The notes under the pieces: model-generated
What the model was told of the DNA's origin: nothing
The model's database searches: none
Seen by the model: only the letters and a program-made list of their open reading frames with translations
In this document: positions 36,779 to 45,062 of the stretch, one piece after another
Numbering within the stretch: the stretch's first letter is position 1
Layout: each line of letters opens with the position of its first letter
Made by a program: the position numbers and the translations under genes
Origin: Mycobacterium stomatepiae
GTDB lineage: Bacteria > Actinomycetota > Actinomycetes > Mycobacteriales > Mycobacteriaceae
NCBI RefSeq assembly: GCF_010731715.1
Contig: NZ_AP022587.1
Coordinates: 4,526,001 to 4,590,000 of the forward strand
DNA: 64,000 bases
Direction of reading: 5' to 3'

Positions 36779-36792
36779 TAGAACACGTTACA
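36779..36792. promoter_or_regulatory. KstR operator (kshA)
   Basis: TAGAACACGTTACA fits TnnAACnnGTTnnA, 30 bases upstream of the kshA GTG. The divergent gamma carbonic anhydrase-like gene begins 84 bases to the other side. Confidence 0.88.
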
Positions 36793-36875
36793 GTTTTCTG
36801 ATGCGGACGCGCAACGACAGCGGATCTAGCTGCGTTGTCCCTGGGGGTGCTACCCGCTTGGGGTATATCTAGACG

Positions 36876-37400
36876 ATGCCACTGTTTGCTTTCGAGGGCC
36901 GCGCGCCACGCATCGATCCGACAGCTTTCGTGGCGCCGACGGCGACCCTCATCGGCGACGTCACGGTCGAAGCCGGGGCGTCGGTTTGGTTCAACGCCGT
37001 GCTGCGAGGCGACTACGGGCCGATCGTCGTGCGGGAAGGCGCGAATGTGCAGGACGGGTCGGTGCTACACGCGCCGCCGGGCATCCCCGTCGACATCGGA
37101 CCGGGTGCGACGGTGGCCCACATGTGCGTCATTCACGGCGTTCACGTCGGGTCCGAGGCGTTGATCGCCAACCACGCCACCGTTCTCGACGGCGCGGTGA
37201 TCGGCGCGCGCAGCCTGGTCGCTGCCCATTCGCTGGTGACGGCCGGCACGCAGATCCCGGCCGGGGTGCTCGTGGTCGGATCCCCGGCACAGATCAAGGG
37301 CCCGATCGCCGGGACCGGCGCGGAGATGTGGATCAACCTGAATCCGCAGGCCTACCGCGACCTGGCGCAGCGGCACCTTGCCGGGCTGGAGCAGATCTGA
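36876..37400 (+). CDS. Gamma-carbonic anhydrase-like hexapeptide-repeat protein
   Basis: 174-residue left-handed beta-helix protein, the same length as Rv3525c. Hexapeptide turns run from about residue 12 to 140. Candidate zinc ligands are His65 (SVLHA), His82 and His87 (AHMCVIHG), the pattern of YrdA/CaiE-type gamma-CA homologues. Actual carbonic anhydrase activity is not established for this subgroup. ATG at 36876. It sits opposite the kshA promoter and converges on the NHL-repeat gene. Confidence 0.88.
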   Translation: MPLFAFEGRAPRIDPTAFVAPTATLIGDVTVEAGASVWFNAVLRGDYGPIVVREGANVQDGSVLHAPPGIPVDIGPGATVAHMCVIHGVHVGSEALIANHATVLDGAVIGARSLVAAHSLVTAGTQIPAGVLVVGSPAQIKGPIAGTGAEMWINLNPQAYRDLAQRHLAGLEQI

Positions 37401-37409
37401 CCGTTCGGG

Positions 37410-38390
37410 TCAATGCGTGAGTACGGTCGGCTGGTATCCCGCCGCCAACTTCAGTACCCGGTTGTGGAAATCGACCACATACACGTCGTCCTGAGGTCCC
37501 ACCGCTATCCCATAGGGCGCGAAGAGATCGCCGAAAGGCAACAGGGACACCGTGTTTGAGCCCACTGTCAGACGTAGCACCCGATTGTTGTTCAAGTCGG
37601 TGACGTAGACGCTGTTGCTGCGATCGACGGCCACACTGTTCGGAAAGTTCAGGCCGGTGAACGGGAGGATCTCCGGGTTGGTCGTGCCCGCGGGCAGCTT
37701 CTGCACCCGATTGTTGCCGGCGTCGGCGACGTACACGCCGTCGGTGCTGTCGACCGCCAGATCGTAGGGCTGGTTGAGATCGGTGAACGGAACCACGACC
37801 TGAACGGCTGTGCCGACCGGAAGTTCGAGCACCTGGTTGTTCTTGAAGTCGGCAACGTAGACATCGCCGACGCTGTCCGCCGTCACGCCATGGGGCTCGG
37901 TCAGACCGGCGAACGGTAGCTCAATCTGCGTCTTGGCGCCGGCAGGCAGTTCCAGCACCCGCTTGTTCTTCTGGTCGACGACATACAGGTTGCCCTTGGT
38001 GTCCGCGGCCAGGCCGGCCGGGCGGTTCAGACCGGTGAACGGCAACTCGATAGGGGTAGTGGAGCCGGCCTGCAGTTCCAGCACGCGATTGCCTCCGGAG
38101 TCGGCGACGTAGACGTTGCCGGCGCGGTCCACCTCCACGCCTTCGGGATCCGCGAGGGTGAACGGCAGCACGACCGGGCCGGGAGCCGACGGTGCCGAAC
38201 TCGACGCTGTGCTCTGCGTGGACCCCGGGATGCCGGACGACGTGCGCCCGAATGCGAAATACCCGACCAGGCCGAGGGCCACGATGACCACGACGGCTGC
38301 GGCGCCGGCGATCGTCAAGGTGGGGCGGGACCGTGACGCCTTCGGCGGCTTGGCCTTTGCCGGCGTTTCGAATTCCCAATCGTCGTCCAT
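37410..38390 (-). CDS. Membrane-anchored NHL beta-propeller protein (Rv3524-like), copy 1
   Basis: 326 residues. A short cytoplasmic lysine-rich N-terminus (MDDDWEFETPAKAKPPK) is followed by one membrane helix (TIAGAAAVVVIVALGLVGYF, about 27-46) and a Ser/Pro/Thr linker. Then come six NHL-type blades with recurrent VYVADxxNNRVLELPAG patterns from about 75 to 320. The propeller resembles the extracellular sensor domain of PknD, but no kinase domain is present. It should be an extracytoplasmic binding domain; the ligand is unknown. A paralogous copy follows directly upstream at 38449-39407. Not obviously under KstR. Confidence 0.88.
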   Translation of the reverse strand: MDDDWEFETPAKAKPPKASRSRPTLTIAGAAAVVVIVALGLVGYFAFGRTSSGIPGSTQSTASSSAPSAPGPVVLPFTLADPEGVEVDRAGNVYVADSGGNRVLELQAGSTTPIELPFTGLNRPAGLAADTKGNLYVVDQKNKRVLELPAGAKTQIELPFAGLTEPHGVTADSVGDVYVADFKNNQVLELPVGTAVQVVVPFTDLNQPYDLAVDSTDGVYVADAGNNRVQKLPAGTTNPEILPFTGLNFPNSVAVDRSNSVYVTDLNNNRVLRLTVGSNTVSLLPFGDLFAPYGIAVGPQDDVYVVDFHNRVLKLAAGYQPTVLTH

Positions 38391-38448
38391 GGGCCGCCTC
38401 TCTCAACCACGACGGTGATCGCGACACCCGGACACTACCGCGCGAGAC

Positions 38449-39407
38449 CTAATTCCCAAGGGCTATCGGCTGGTATCCCGCAGCCAGTTTGAGCACCCGG
38501 TTATGGAAGTCGATGACGTACACGTCACCTCGACCACTCACCGCCAGCTCGAAGGGGGCGACCAGATTGGTGAACGGCAGGCTTGACACGGCATTCGAGC
38601 CGGCCGCGAGCTTGAGCACCCGATTGTTGTTCAGGTCGGTCACGTACACGTTCTTGCTCTGATCGACGGCCACGCTGTTCGGAAAGTTCAAGCCGGTAAA
38701 CGGCAGTGCGACGGGGGTGGTCGCCCCGGCATCCATTTTCACCACGCGGTTGTTGCCGGCGTCTGCCACGTAGACCGTGTCGGCGTCGTCCACCGCAAGG
38801 TCGTAGGGCTGCTTGAGATCGCCAAATGGCAACTCGGACTGGGTATTCGAGCCGGGGGCAGTTCCACCACCCGGTTGGCGTTGAGGTCGGCGACGAAGAC
38901 AGTCCCGCGGCTATCCACCGCGATCCCATGCGGATCGTCGAGTCCGGCGATCGGCAGCTCGATCTGGGTGGTGGAGCCGGCCGGCAGTTTCAGGACCCGC
39001 CTGTTGGCTTGGTCGACCACATACACGGCGTTGTTGCCGTCCACCGCGAGACCGCCCGGCTCGTTAAGCCCGGTGAAGGGCACCACAATCGGATGGTCCG
39101 AGCCGGACGTGAGCTCGAACACCTGGTTGGTAGCCGAGTCGGAGACGTACACATTGCCGGCAGGGTCGACCTCCAGGCCGTCGGCGTCGGTGAGCTGAAA
39201 CGGCAGTACGAGCGGAGCGGCACGACTCGGCGACGGAGCCGGCTTGGAGGCGGCATGGTCGGCGGTCGTTCGACCGAATACCAGGTAGACGCCGGCAGAG
39301 ACGACCGCGACGACGATGAAGATGACCGCGGCCATGATCTTGAGAGACGCCCCGCGCCGTGGTGGTGTGGCCTTGGCGGGCGCTTCGACTTCCCAATCGT
39401 CATCCAC
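38449..39407 (-). pseudogene. NHL beta-propeller protein, copy 2, frameshifted
   Basis: Tandem paralogue of the preceding gene with the same layout: MDDDWEVEAP start (GTG at 39407), membrane helix near IMAAVIFIVVAVVSAGVYLV, then propeller blades. The frame breaks at a run of five G at 38854-38858. Before it the protein reads ANRVVELPP, and one base away it resumes as GSNTQSELPFGDLKQPYDL and continues to 38449. One extra base in the run would give a complete protein of about 319 residues. It is therefore a recent pseudogene, a homopolymer-switched gene or a sequencing error. Confidence 0.8.
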
Positions 39408-39520
39408 GGGTCGACTCCCTCAACCCCCCCGGGTCATCGCGACACCAGGACACTACCGCGCGGCGTTGCCCGCGCACAGCAATTTTCGGGTGAATTCCGT
39501 AAATCGGCTTTGCCGACGAC

Positions 39521-39928
39521 CTAGATCTTGCGGGTATTGGCCGCCGCGCGGTCCATCTCCCAATACGCGCGCAGGGCAACTAGTTTGCCCTCGTCGTTGG
39601 CCTTGTAGGTGAACACGCCTTCGGCCGTTGTCTGGTAGTCGCCGGTGGTGATCAGGATATGGCCGACGTTCGCTTCCTCGTTGCCGCACTGGTAGGTGTC
39701 GCGGAAGAAGAACTCGATCTTGGTGGTGGGGGAGATGGCCTTGTCCCAGAACGCCGAGATCGCATCGCGGCCGCGGTGTCCCTTGCCTTCGGGGTCGAAG
39801 GCCGACGGACCGATGGGATCCTCGACGACGGCGTCGTCGGTGAACACCGCAAGCCAGGCATCTTTGTCCCTGGCCCCGACCGCCTCACGCGAGCGCCGGC
39901 CGGCCTCGTGGGCCGGATGTTCGGTCAC
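39521..39928 (-). CDS. NTF2/SnoaL-like protein (ketosteroid isomerase fold)
   Basis: 135-residue protein with the SnoaL-like cone fold pattern: SREAVGARDKDAWLAVFTDD, AVVEDPIGPSAFDPEGKGHR, then strands ending YWEMDRAAANTRKI. The GTG start at 39928 overlaps the ltp3 stop as GTGA, so it belongs to the Rv3521-ltp4-ltp3 operon. The family covers isomerases and hydratases of steroid-like ligands, but many members are non-enzymatic. The role in sterol catabolism is inferred from the operon only. Confidence 0.82.
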   Translation of the reverse strand: MTEHPAHEAGRRSREAVGARDKDAWLAVFTDDAVVEDPIGPSAFDPEGKGHRGRDAISAFWDKAISPTTKIEFFFRDTYQCGNEEANVGHILITTGDYQTTAEGVFTYKANDEGKLVALRAYWEMDRAAANTRKI

Positions 39929-41118
39929 GCGCTTACTTTTTCGGGTTTGTCGGCCCCGACCACCCACATCGAGTAGTACTGCGAACCGCCACCGTAGGCG
40001 TGCCCCAGCGCCTTTCGTGCACAGGGTACCTGGTGATCGCCGCCCTTGCCCATTACCTGGATCGCCGCTTCGGCGAAGCGAATCAGGCCGGAGGCGCCGA
40101 TCGGGTTCGACGAGAGAACCCCGCCGGAGGGATTGACCGGCAGCTTACCGCCTATTGCGGTCTCGCCGGATTCGGTGAGCTTCCAGCCCTCGCCCTCGGG
40201 CGCAAAGCCTAGGCTTTCCAACCACATTGGCTCGAACCACGAGAAGGGCACGTATATCTCGGCGGCGTCGATCTCGTCGATCGGGCTCTTGATGCCGGCG
40301 GCATCCCAGAGCGCCTTGGCCGCGTCGCGGCTGGCCTGCGGGCTGACCTGGTCGCGGCCCGAGAACTGCAGCGGCTCGGTGCGCAGCGCGGTGGCATGGA
40401 TCCACGCTACCGGTTGTCCTTGCGCCAGGCGGGCTTCGGCGATCTCCTCGTCGCCGATAACGACGGCGGCGGCGCCGTCGGAGGACGGGCAGGTCTCGTC
40501 GTAGCGGATCGGGTCCCACAGCATCGGGGACTCCATCACCTTCTCGACGGTGATATCGGGTTGGTGCAGGTGCGCCAGCGGGTTGCGGGCTCCGTTGAGC
40601 CGGTCCTTGACCGCCACGATGGCGCCGATGTTCAACGGCGCGCCCGAGCGGCGGATGTAGGAGCGCACATGCGGGGCGAAGTAGCCGCCCGCGCCGGCGC
40701 CGACTGGCTTGATGAAGGGGATGGGAATCGACAACGCCCACATGGCATTTGATTCCGATTGCTTCTCCCACGCCATCGCCAGCACCCGCCGGTACTTCCC
40801 GGACTGGACCAGGCTGGCGGCCACCACCGCGGTGGACCCACCGACCGAGCCCGCCGTGTGTACCCGGATCAGCGGCTTGCCGGTGGCGCCCACGGCGTCG
40901 GCCATGAACAGTTCCGGCATCATGACGCCCTCGAAGAAGTCCGGCGCCTTGCCGACCACGACCGCGTCGATGTCGTCGAAGGTGGAGCCGGAGTCTTCCA
41001 GCGCGCGGTCGATCGCCTCGCGCACCAAGCCGTTCATCGAGACGTCTTTGCGCTTGGCTACATACTTGGTCTGCCCGGTACCCAGTACCGCGGCGAGGTG
41101 CGCTCCTCCACCGGCCAT
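39925..41118 (-). CDS. ltp3: Thiolase-like lipid-transfer protein Ltp3
   Basis: SCP-x/thiolase-fold protein of 397 residues (394 in Rv3523). It includes HTAGSVGGSTAVVAASLV, ETCPSSDGAAAVVIGDEE and a glycine-rich NPSGGVLSSNPIGASGLIRF. Like Ltp2 it lacks the canonical DxxCGSG thiolase nucleophile loop, so an aldolase-type role is plausible. It forms an operon with ltp4 and a DUF35 protein, the same partner combination as Ltp2 with ChsH2. The ATG overlaps the ltp4 stop by one base. Confidence 0.9.
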   Translation of the reverse strand: MAGGGAHLAAVLGTGQTKYVAKRKDVSMNGLVREAIDRALEDSGSTFDDIDAVVVGKAPDFFEGVMMPELFMADAVGATGKPLIRVHTAGSVGGSTAVVAASLVQSGKYRRVLAMAWEKQSESNAMWALSIPIPFIKPVGAGAGGYFAPHVRSYIRRSGAPLNIGAIVAVKDRLNGARNPLAHLHQPDITVEKVMESPMLWDPIRYDETCPSSDGAAAVVIGDEEIAEARLAQGQPVAWIHATALRTEPLQFSGRDQVSPQASRDAAKALWDAAGIKSPIDEIDAAEIYVPFSWFEPMWLESLGFAPEGEGWKLTESGETAIGGKLPVNPSGGVLSSNPIGASGLIRFAEAAIQVMGKGGDHQVPCARKALGHAYGGGSQYYSMWVVGADKPEKVSA

Positions 41119-42182
41119 CAGTTCTTTCCTTCCATGACCGCGACCAGGTTCTGCTGCAACGCGGGTCCGCTGGTGGCGTGCGCTAGCACTCGATTCGCAG
41201 AACCGTCCCAAATGTGTTGTGCGGCAAATCCGATGCGCTCGAGACCGGCGACGAACATGGGGTTGGCTGACAATGCTCCGCCGGACGGATTGACTTTCGT
41301 CTTGCCCGGGATCCGGATGGCGTCCATCAGGATCAGGTGCTGGTGGGTGAAGGGGGCATGGATCTCGGCGACATCCAGGTTGGCGGTGGTGCCGCCGGTG
41401 GCCGCCTTGGTGGCTGCCCGCGTCGACGGGGAGTCGGTGAGGTCACGTGCACCGAGCACCGGGGTTTCGATGCGATGCTCGATTCCGGTTATCCAGGCCG
41501 GGTTTTCGCGCAGCTCGCGGGCACGATCGTCGGCAGCGAGCACGATTGCGGCCGCGCCGTCGGTGATCGGTGCGATGTCGTGCCGCCGCAGCGGGTCGGC
41601 GAAGAAAGGCCGGTCCAGCAGGCCTTCGACGTTGACCGCCGATTCGACCTTGTCGACGCGTCGGGCGTTGGTGAACGAATCGAATGCAACGCGGGCCATT
41701 TGGATTTCGGTCCACTTACCGTTGTCGAGTCCCAGACGGGCCTGCAGTCCGGCCATCGACACCGAGTCCGGCCACAGCGGCGCGACGGTGTAGGGGTCGG
41801 TCTGCCGAGACAGGATCTGGCGCAGGATGCCGGCCGACGACTTGCCGAATCCGTACACCAGCGCGGTGTCCACCTCGCCGGTCAAGATCTTGATGTAGGC
41901 CTCGTAGAGAGCCCAGGCCGCATCCATCTCGACGTGCGACTCGTTGATCGGCGGAACGGCGCCGATCGAGTCGATCGCAGAGATAAACGAAAAGGCCCTT
42001 CCAGCAAGGTAATCGGACGATCCCGAGCACCAGAAGCCGATATCGGTGCGGGCGATGCCCAGCTCCTCGTAGAGCTGGGCGAAGCACGGAATCAACATCT
42101 CGACGCCGTTGGTGGTGCCGTCGGTGCGGCGGACATGCGGGGGGTGGGCAAAGCCGACGACCGCAACATTGCGTTCGCTCAT
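41118..42182 (-). CDS. ltp4: Thiolase-like lipid-transfer protein Ltp4
   Basis: 354-residue thiolase-fold protein, the same length as Rv3522. It starts MSERNVAVVGFAHPPHV and shows INESHVEMDAAWALYEAYIK, APITDGAAAIVLAADD and VNPSGGALSANPMFVAGLER. Probably a retro-aldolase-type partner for sterol side chains (inference). It follows the DUF35 gene by 15 bases and overlaps ltp3. Confidence 0.9.
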   Translation of the reverse strand: MSERNVAVVGFAHPPHVRRTDGTTNGVEMLIPCFAQLYEELGIARTDIGFWCSGSSDYLAGRAFSFISAIDSIGAVPPINESHVEMDAAWALYEAYIKILTGEVDTALVYGFGKSSAGILRQILSRQTDPYTVAPLWPDSVSMAGLQARLGLDNGKWTEIQMARVAFDSFTNARRVDKVESAVNVEGLLDRPFFADPLRRHDIAPITDGAAAIVLAADDRARELRENPAWITGIEHRIETPVLGARDLTDSPSTRAATKAATGGTTANLDVAEIHAPFTHQHLILMDAIRIPGKTKVNPSGGALSANPMFVAGLERIGFAAQHIWDGSANRVLAHATSGPALQQNLVAVMEGKN

Positions 42183-42197
42183 GTGCAGGTGGGCCCT

Positions 42198-43190
42198 TTA
42201 CAGGTGGTGCTTGTAGGTGTCGTACTCGGCGTCGGGTTCACCGGTGGGCCGGAAGTACTCGATGTTGTCGATGCCAAAACCCCACTCCTCGCGAGGTTTC
42301 CACACCGCTTCCACGCGCATGCCCATCCGGACCTCGTGTGCGTCGATGTCGGCGACCAGATGTAGGAACGGGATATCGGCACCGTCCAGCAGCACATAGG
42401 CGGCCACGTAAGGAGGCTTGATGCGCTGACCCTGGAACGGGATGTTGATGATCGCGAATGTGGTGACGGTGCCCTTGTCCGGCAGCTCGACGAACTCGGT
42501 GGTGGGCTGGCCGGTGGCCGGATCGGCGCCGTGCGGCGGGAAGTATACCTTGCCGTGTTCGCCTGTCTTGGCCCCCAGCAGTTTGCCTTCGGCGATCGCC
42601 CGCAGGTAGGCGCTTTCCTCGTGCGAGGCGGTGTGCTGAATGGTCAGCGAGATCGGCGTGATGATCATCGTGACCGGGTCCTGGTCACTGGCGACCGGCT
42701 CGACCGGCTCTTCCTCCTCACCAAGCTTGAAGTACGCGATGTCGGTGATGGCGCCCACCGTTTCGTCGGCCCAGTGCACATGCACCCGTGCGCCGGTCTT
42801 GATCTTGTCGGGTTCGCCGGCATCGACCGCATGTATCAACGGAGTGTCCGCGCCGTCGAGCTTGATCAGGGCCCAGGCGAACGGACGGTCCAGCGGCTGG
42901 CCCTCAAGGGGGTCGGGCTGCCAGGCCCAGGACATCACGGTGCCGACGGGCGAGACCGGTACCATCTTGCCCAGCGGTTCGTAGGTGACCGGGTCATATT
43001 CCGCCGGTGGCACATGCACCCGGCCATCCGATCCGCGCACCCCGAGGACACGGTGCTCACGCAGTGCGGTGAAGAACTTGCTGAGCGTGGTCCCGACTGA
43101 ACGGGTGTAGTCGAAGGACAGAGTTAACGGCGCTGAGAGGGGCGGCTCGGAATGATCGTTCGTGGTCGGGCCGCTCGAAGTGGCTGTCAC
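42198..43190 (-). CDS. Tandem DUF35 OB-fold protein (Rv3521 homologue)
   Basis: About 330 residues with two DUF35-like halves. Each contains an FxxGLxxxRVLG-type segment (REHRVLGVRGSDGRVHVPP near 50; GKLLGAKTGEHGKVYFPP near 205) and an OB-fold with ALIKLDGADTPLIHAVDAG or AYVLLDGADIPFLHLV. DUF35 proteins bind acyl-CoA and partner thiolase-like enzymes, here presumably Ltp3/Ltp4. GTG at 43190 is chosen because it lies just after the KstR box with GAAGG upstream; M. tuberculosis Rv3521 is shorter, so a later start is possible. First gene of the operon. Confidence 0.85.
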   Translation of the reverse strand: MTATSSGPTTNDHSEPPLSAPLTLSFDYTRSVGTTLSKFFTALREHRVLGVRGSDGRVHVPPAEYDPVTYEPLGKMVPVSPVGTVMSWAWQPDPLEGQPLDRPFAWALIKLDGADTPLIHAVDAGEPDKIKTGARVHVHWADETVGAITDIAYFKLGEEEEPVEPVASDQDPVTMIITPISLTIQHTASHEESAYLRAIAEGKLLGAKTGEHGKVYFPPHGADPATGQPTTEFVELPDKGTVTTFAIINIPFQGQRIKPPYVAAYVLLDGADIPFLHLVADIDAHEVRMGMRVEAVWKPREEWGFGIDNIEYFRPTGEPDAEYDTYKHHL

Positions 43191-43199
43191 GCCTTCGAG

Positions 43200-43213
43200 T
43201 AGAACAGGTTCTA
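43200..43213. promoter_or_regulatory. KstR operator (Rv3521-ltp4-ltp3 / Rv3520c)
   Basis: TAGAACAGGTTCTA fits TnnAACnnGTTnnA and lies between the divergent DUF35 gene (minus) and the F420-type oxidoreductase gene (plus). Confidence 0.9.
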
Positions 43214-43260
43214 AGAACCGATTCAATATCGGGTCCGTTCTGGCCGGGAAAGGCGGAGAA

Positions 43261-44301
43261 ATGAAGCTGGGTTTGCAGCTGGGATATTGGGGCGCTCAGC
43301 CGCCGGAGAACCACGGCGAACTCGTCGCCGAGGCCGAGGCCGCCGGATTCGATGCCGTGTTCACCGCCGAGGCGTGGGGGTCGGATGCCTACACACCGCT
43401 GGCCTGGTGGGGTTCGTCGACGCGGCGGGTGCGGCTGGGCACGTCGGTTGTTCAGCTCTCGGCGCGGACCCCGACCGCGTGCGCGATGGCCGCGCTCACT
43501 CTCGACCACCTCAGCGGTGGGCGGCACATTCTCGGGCTGGGGGTGTCCGGACCGCAGGTCGTGGAGGGCTGGTACGGCCAGTCATTCCCGAAGCCGTTGG
43601 CGCGCACCCGCGAGTACATCGACATCATCCGGCAGGTGTGGGCCCGCGAGGCGCCTGTGACCAGCGACGGCCCGCATTACCCGCTGCCTTTGAAGGAGGG
43701 GCCCGGGCGACCGGCAACCGGCCTGGGTAAGCCGCTAAAGCCGATCACCCACCCGCTGCGCAGCGACATCCCGATCATGCTCGGCGCCGAGGGGCCGAAG
43801 AACGTCGCGCTGGCCGCCGAGATCTGCGACGGCTGGCTGCCGATCTTCTACACACCGCGGATGGCCGACACCTATAACGAGTGGCTGGACGAGGGCTTCT
43901 CGCGGCCGGGCGCCCGCCGCAGCCGCGAGGACTTCGAGATCTGCGCGACGGCCAACATCGTGATCACCGAGGACCGCAGCGCCGCATTCGCGGCCATGAA
44001 GCCCTACATCGCGCTCTACATGGGCGGCATGGGCGCCGAGGACACCAACTTCCACGCCGACGTCTATCGCCGGATGGGTTACGCAGAAGTGGTCGACGAG
44101 GTCACCAAGCTGTTCCGCAGCAACCAGAAGGACAAGGCCGCCGAAATCATCCCCGACGAGGTGATCGACGACGCCGCGATCGTCGGGGACGTCGACTACG
44201 TGCGTAAGCAAATCGCGGCCTGGGAGGCCGCGGGCGTCACGATGATGGTCGTCTCCGGCCGCTCTCCCGAGCAGGTCCGGGACCTCGTCGCGCTGATCTA
44301 G
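43261..44301 (+). CDS. F420-dependent LLM-class oxidoreductase (Rv3520c homologue)
   Basis: Luciferase-like monooxygenase family TIM barrel of 346 residues (347 in Rv3520c). It has GLQLGYWGAQPPENHGELV, AEAAGFDAVFTAEAWGSDAY, HILGLGVSGPQVVEGWYG and the C-terminal AAWEAAGVTMMVVSG. The subgroup uses F420 rather than FMN (family inference). It lies in the KstR regulon, but its sterol-related substrate is unknown. ATG at 43261 with GGCGGAGAA ribosome-binding site. Confidence 0.9.
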   Translation: MKLGLQLGYWGAQPPENHGELVAEAEAAGFDAVFTAEAWGSDAYTPLAWWGSSTRRVRLGTSVVQLSARTPTACAMAALTLDHLSGGRHILGLGVSGPQVVEGWYGQSFPKPLARTREYIDIIRQVWAREAPVTSDGPHYPLPLKEGPGRPATGLGKPLKPITHPLRSDIPIMLGAEGPKNVALAAEICDGWLPIFYTPRMADTYNEWLDEGFSRPGARRSREDFEICATANIVITEDRSAAFAAMKPYIALYMGGMGAEDTNFHADVYRRMGYAEVVDEVTKLFRSNQKDKAAEIIPDEVIDDAAIVGDVDYVRKQIAAWEAAGVTMMVVSGRSPEQVRDLVALI

Positions 44302-44321
44302 GCCCAGGCTTGCCCCGTCAG

Positions 44322-44335
44322 TAGAACGGGTTCTA
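44322..44335. promoter_or_regulatory. KstR operator (Rv3519-cyp142)
   Basis: TAGAACGGGTTCTA fits TnnAACnnGTTnnA. TAGATT at 44334-44339 overlaps its end and lies six bases before the ATG at 44346. Confidence 0.9.
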
Positions 44336-44345
44336 GATTGACCGG

Positions 44346-45062
44346 ATGACTGTGACGCAGCACACCATCGCGGCCACCGTTCTCACCATGCCGGTGAGGA
44401 TCCGCCAGGCAAATCAGCACATGGCGATGTTCTCGGTGGACGCCGACGCCGCCCAGCACCTGATCGACTACAGCGGTCTGCAAGTCTGCCGTTACCTGCC
44501 AGGCCGAGCGATCGCGGTCCTGATGCTGATGCACTACATCGACGGAGACCTGGGGCAGTACTACGAATTCGGCACCAGCATCATGGTCAACCCGCCCGGT
44601 TCGACCGCGAGTGGCCCGCGCGCTCTGGGGTCCGCCGGCGCCTTTATCCACCACCTGCCCGTCGACCAGCCGTTCACCCTCGAGGCCGGGACGAAGATCT
44701 GGGGCTACCCGAAAGTCATGGCGGACTTTACGATTCGTGAGGGCCGTCAATTTGGATCCGACTGTGTGATCGACGGGCAACTGGTGATCGGCATGGACTT
44801 CCGTCCGGGCCTGCCGATTCGGCTGACCCCGCGCCATCAGGCGCAGCGCAGCTACTCCCACCGCGACGGCATCACCCGCGAGACCGCGTTCGAGCACACC
44901 CTCGACGGTGTGCGGACGCGGCTCGGCGGTGTGAGCGTCCGGCTGGGTGATCACCCCTACGCGAAAGAGCTTGCGTCGCTGGGGCTTCCCAAGCGCGCGA
45001 TGTTGTCCAGCTCTGCTGACCAGGTTCAAATGACATTCGGTGACGCCCAGGAGATCTCATGA
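44346..45062 (+). CDS. Acetoacetate decarboxylase-like protein (Rv3519 homologue)
   Basis: 238 residues (236 in Rv3519). It has an acetoacetate decarboxylase-like fold with the GTKIWGYPKVMADF motif, whose lysine corresponds to the region of the Schiff-base lysine in true decarboxylases. Whether the activity is decarboxylation is unknown. It overlaps cyp142 by four bases (ATGA), so it is part of the side-chain oxidation operon. The TANNNT to ATG spacing suggests a leaderless message. Confidence 0.86.
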   Translation: MTVTQHTIAATVLTMPVRIRQANQHMAMFSVDADAAQHLIDYSGLQVCRYLPGRAIAVLMLMHYIDGDLGQYYEFGTSIMVNPPGSTASGPRALGSAGAFIHHLPVDQPFTLEAGTKIWGYPKVMADFTIREGRQFGSDCVIDGQLVIGMDFRPGLPIRLTPRHQAQRSYSHRDGITRETAFEHTLDGVRTRLGGVSVRLGDHPYAKELASLGLPKRAMLSSSADQVQMTFGDAQEIS

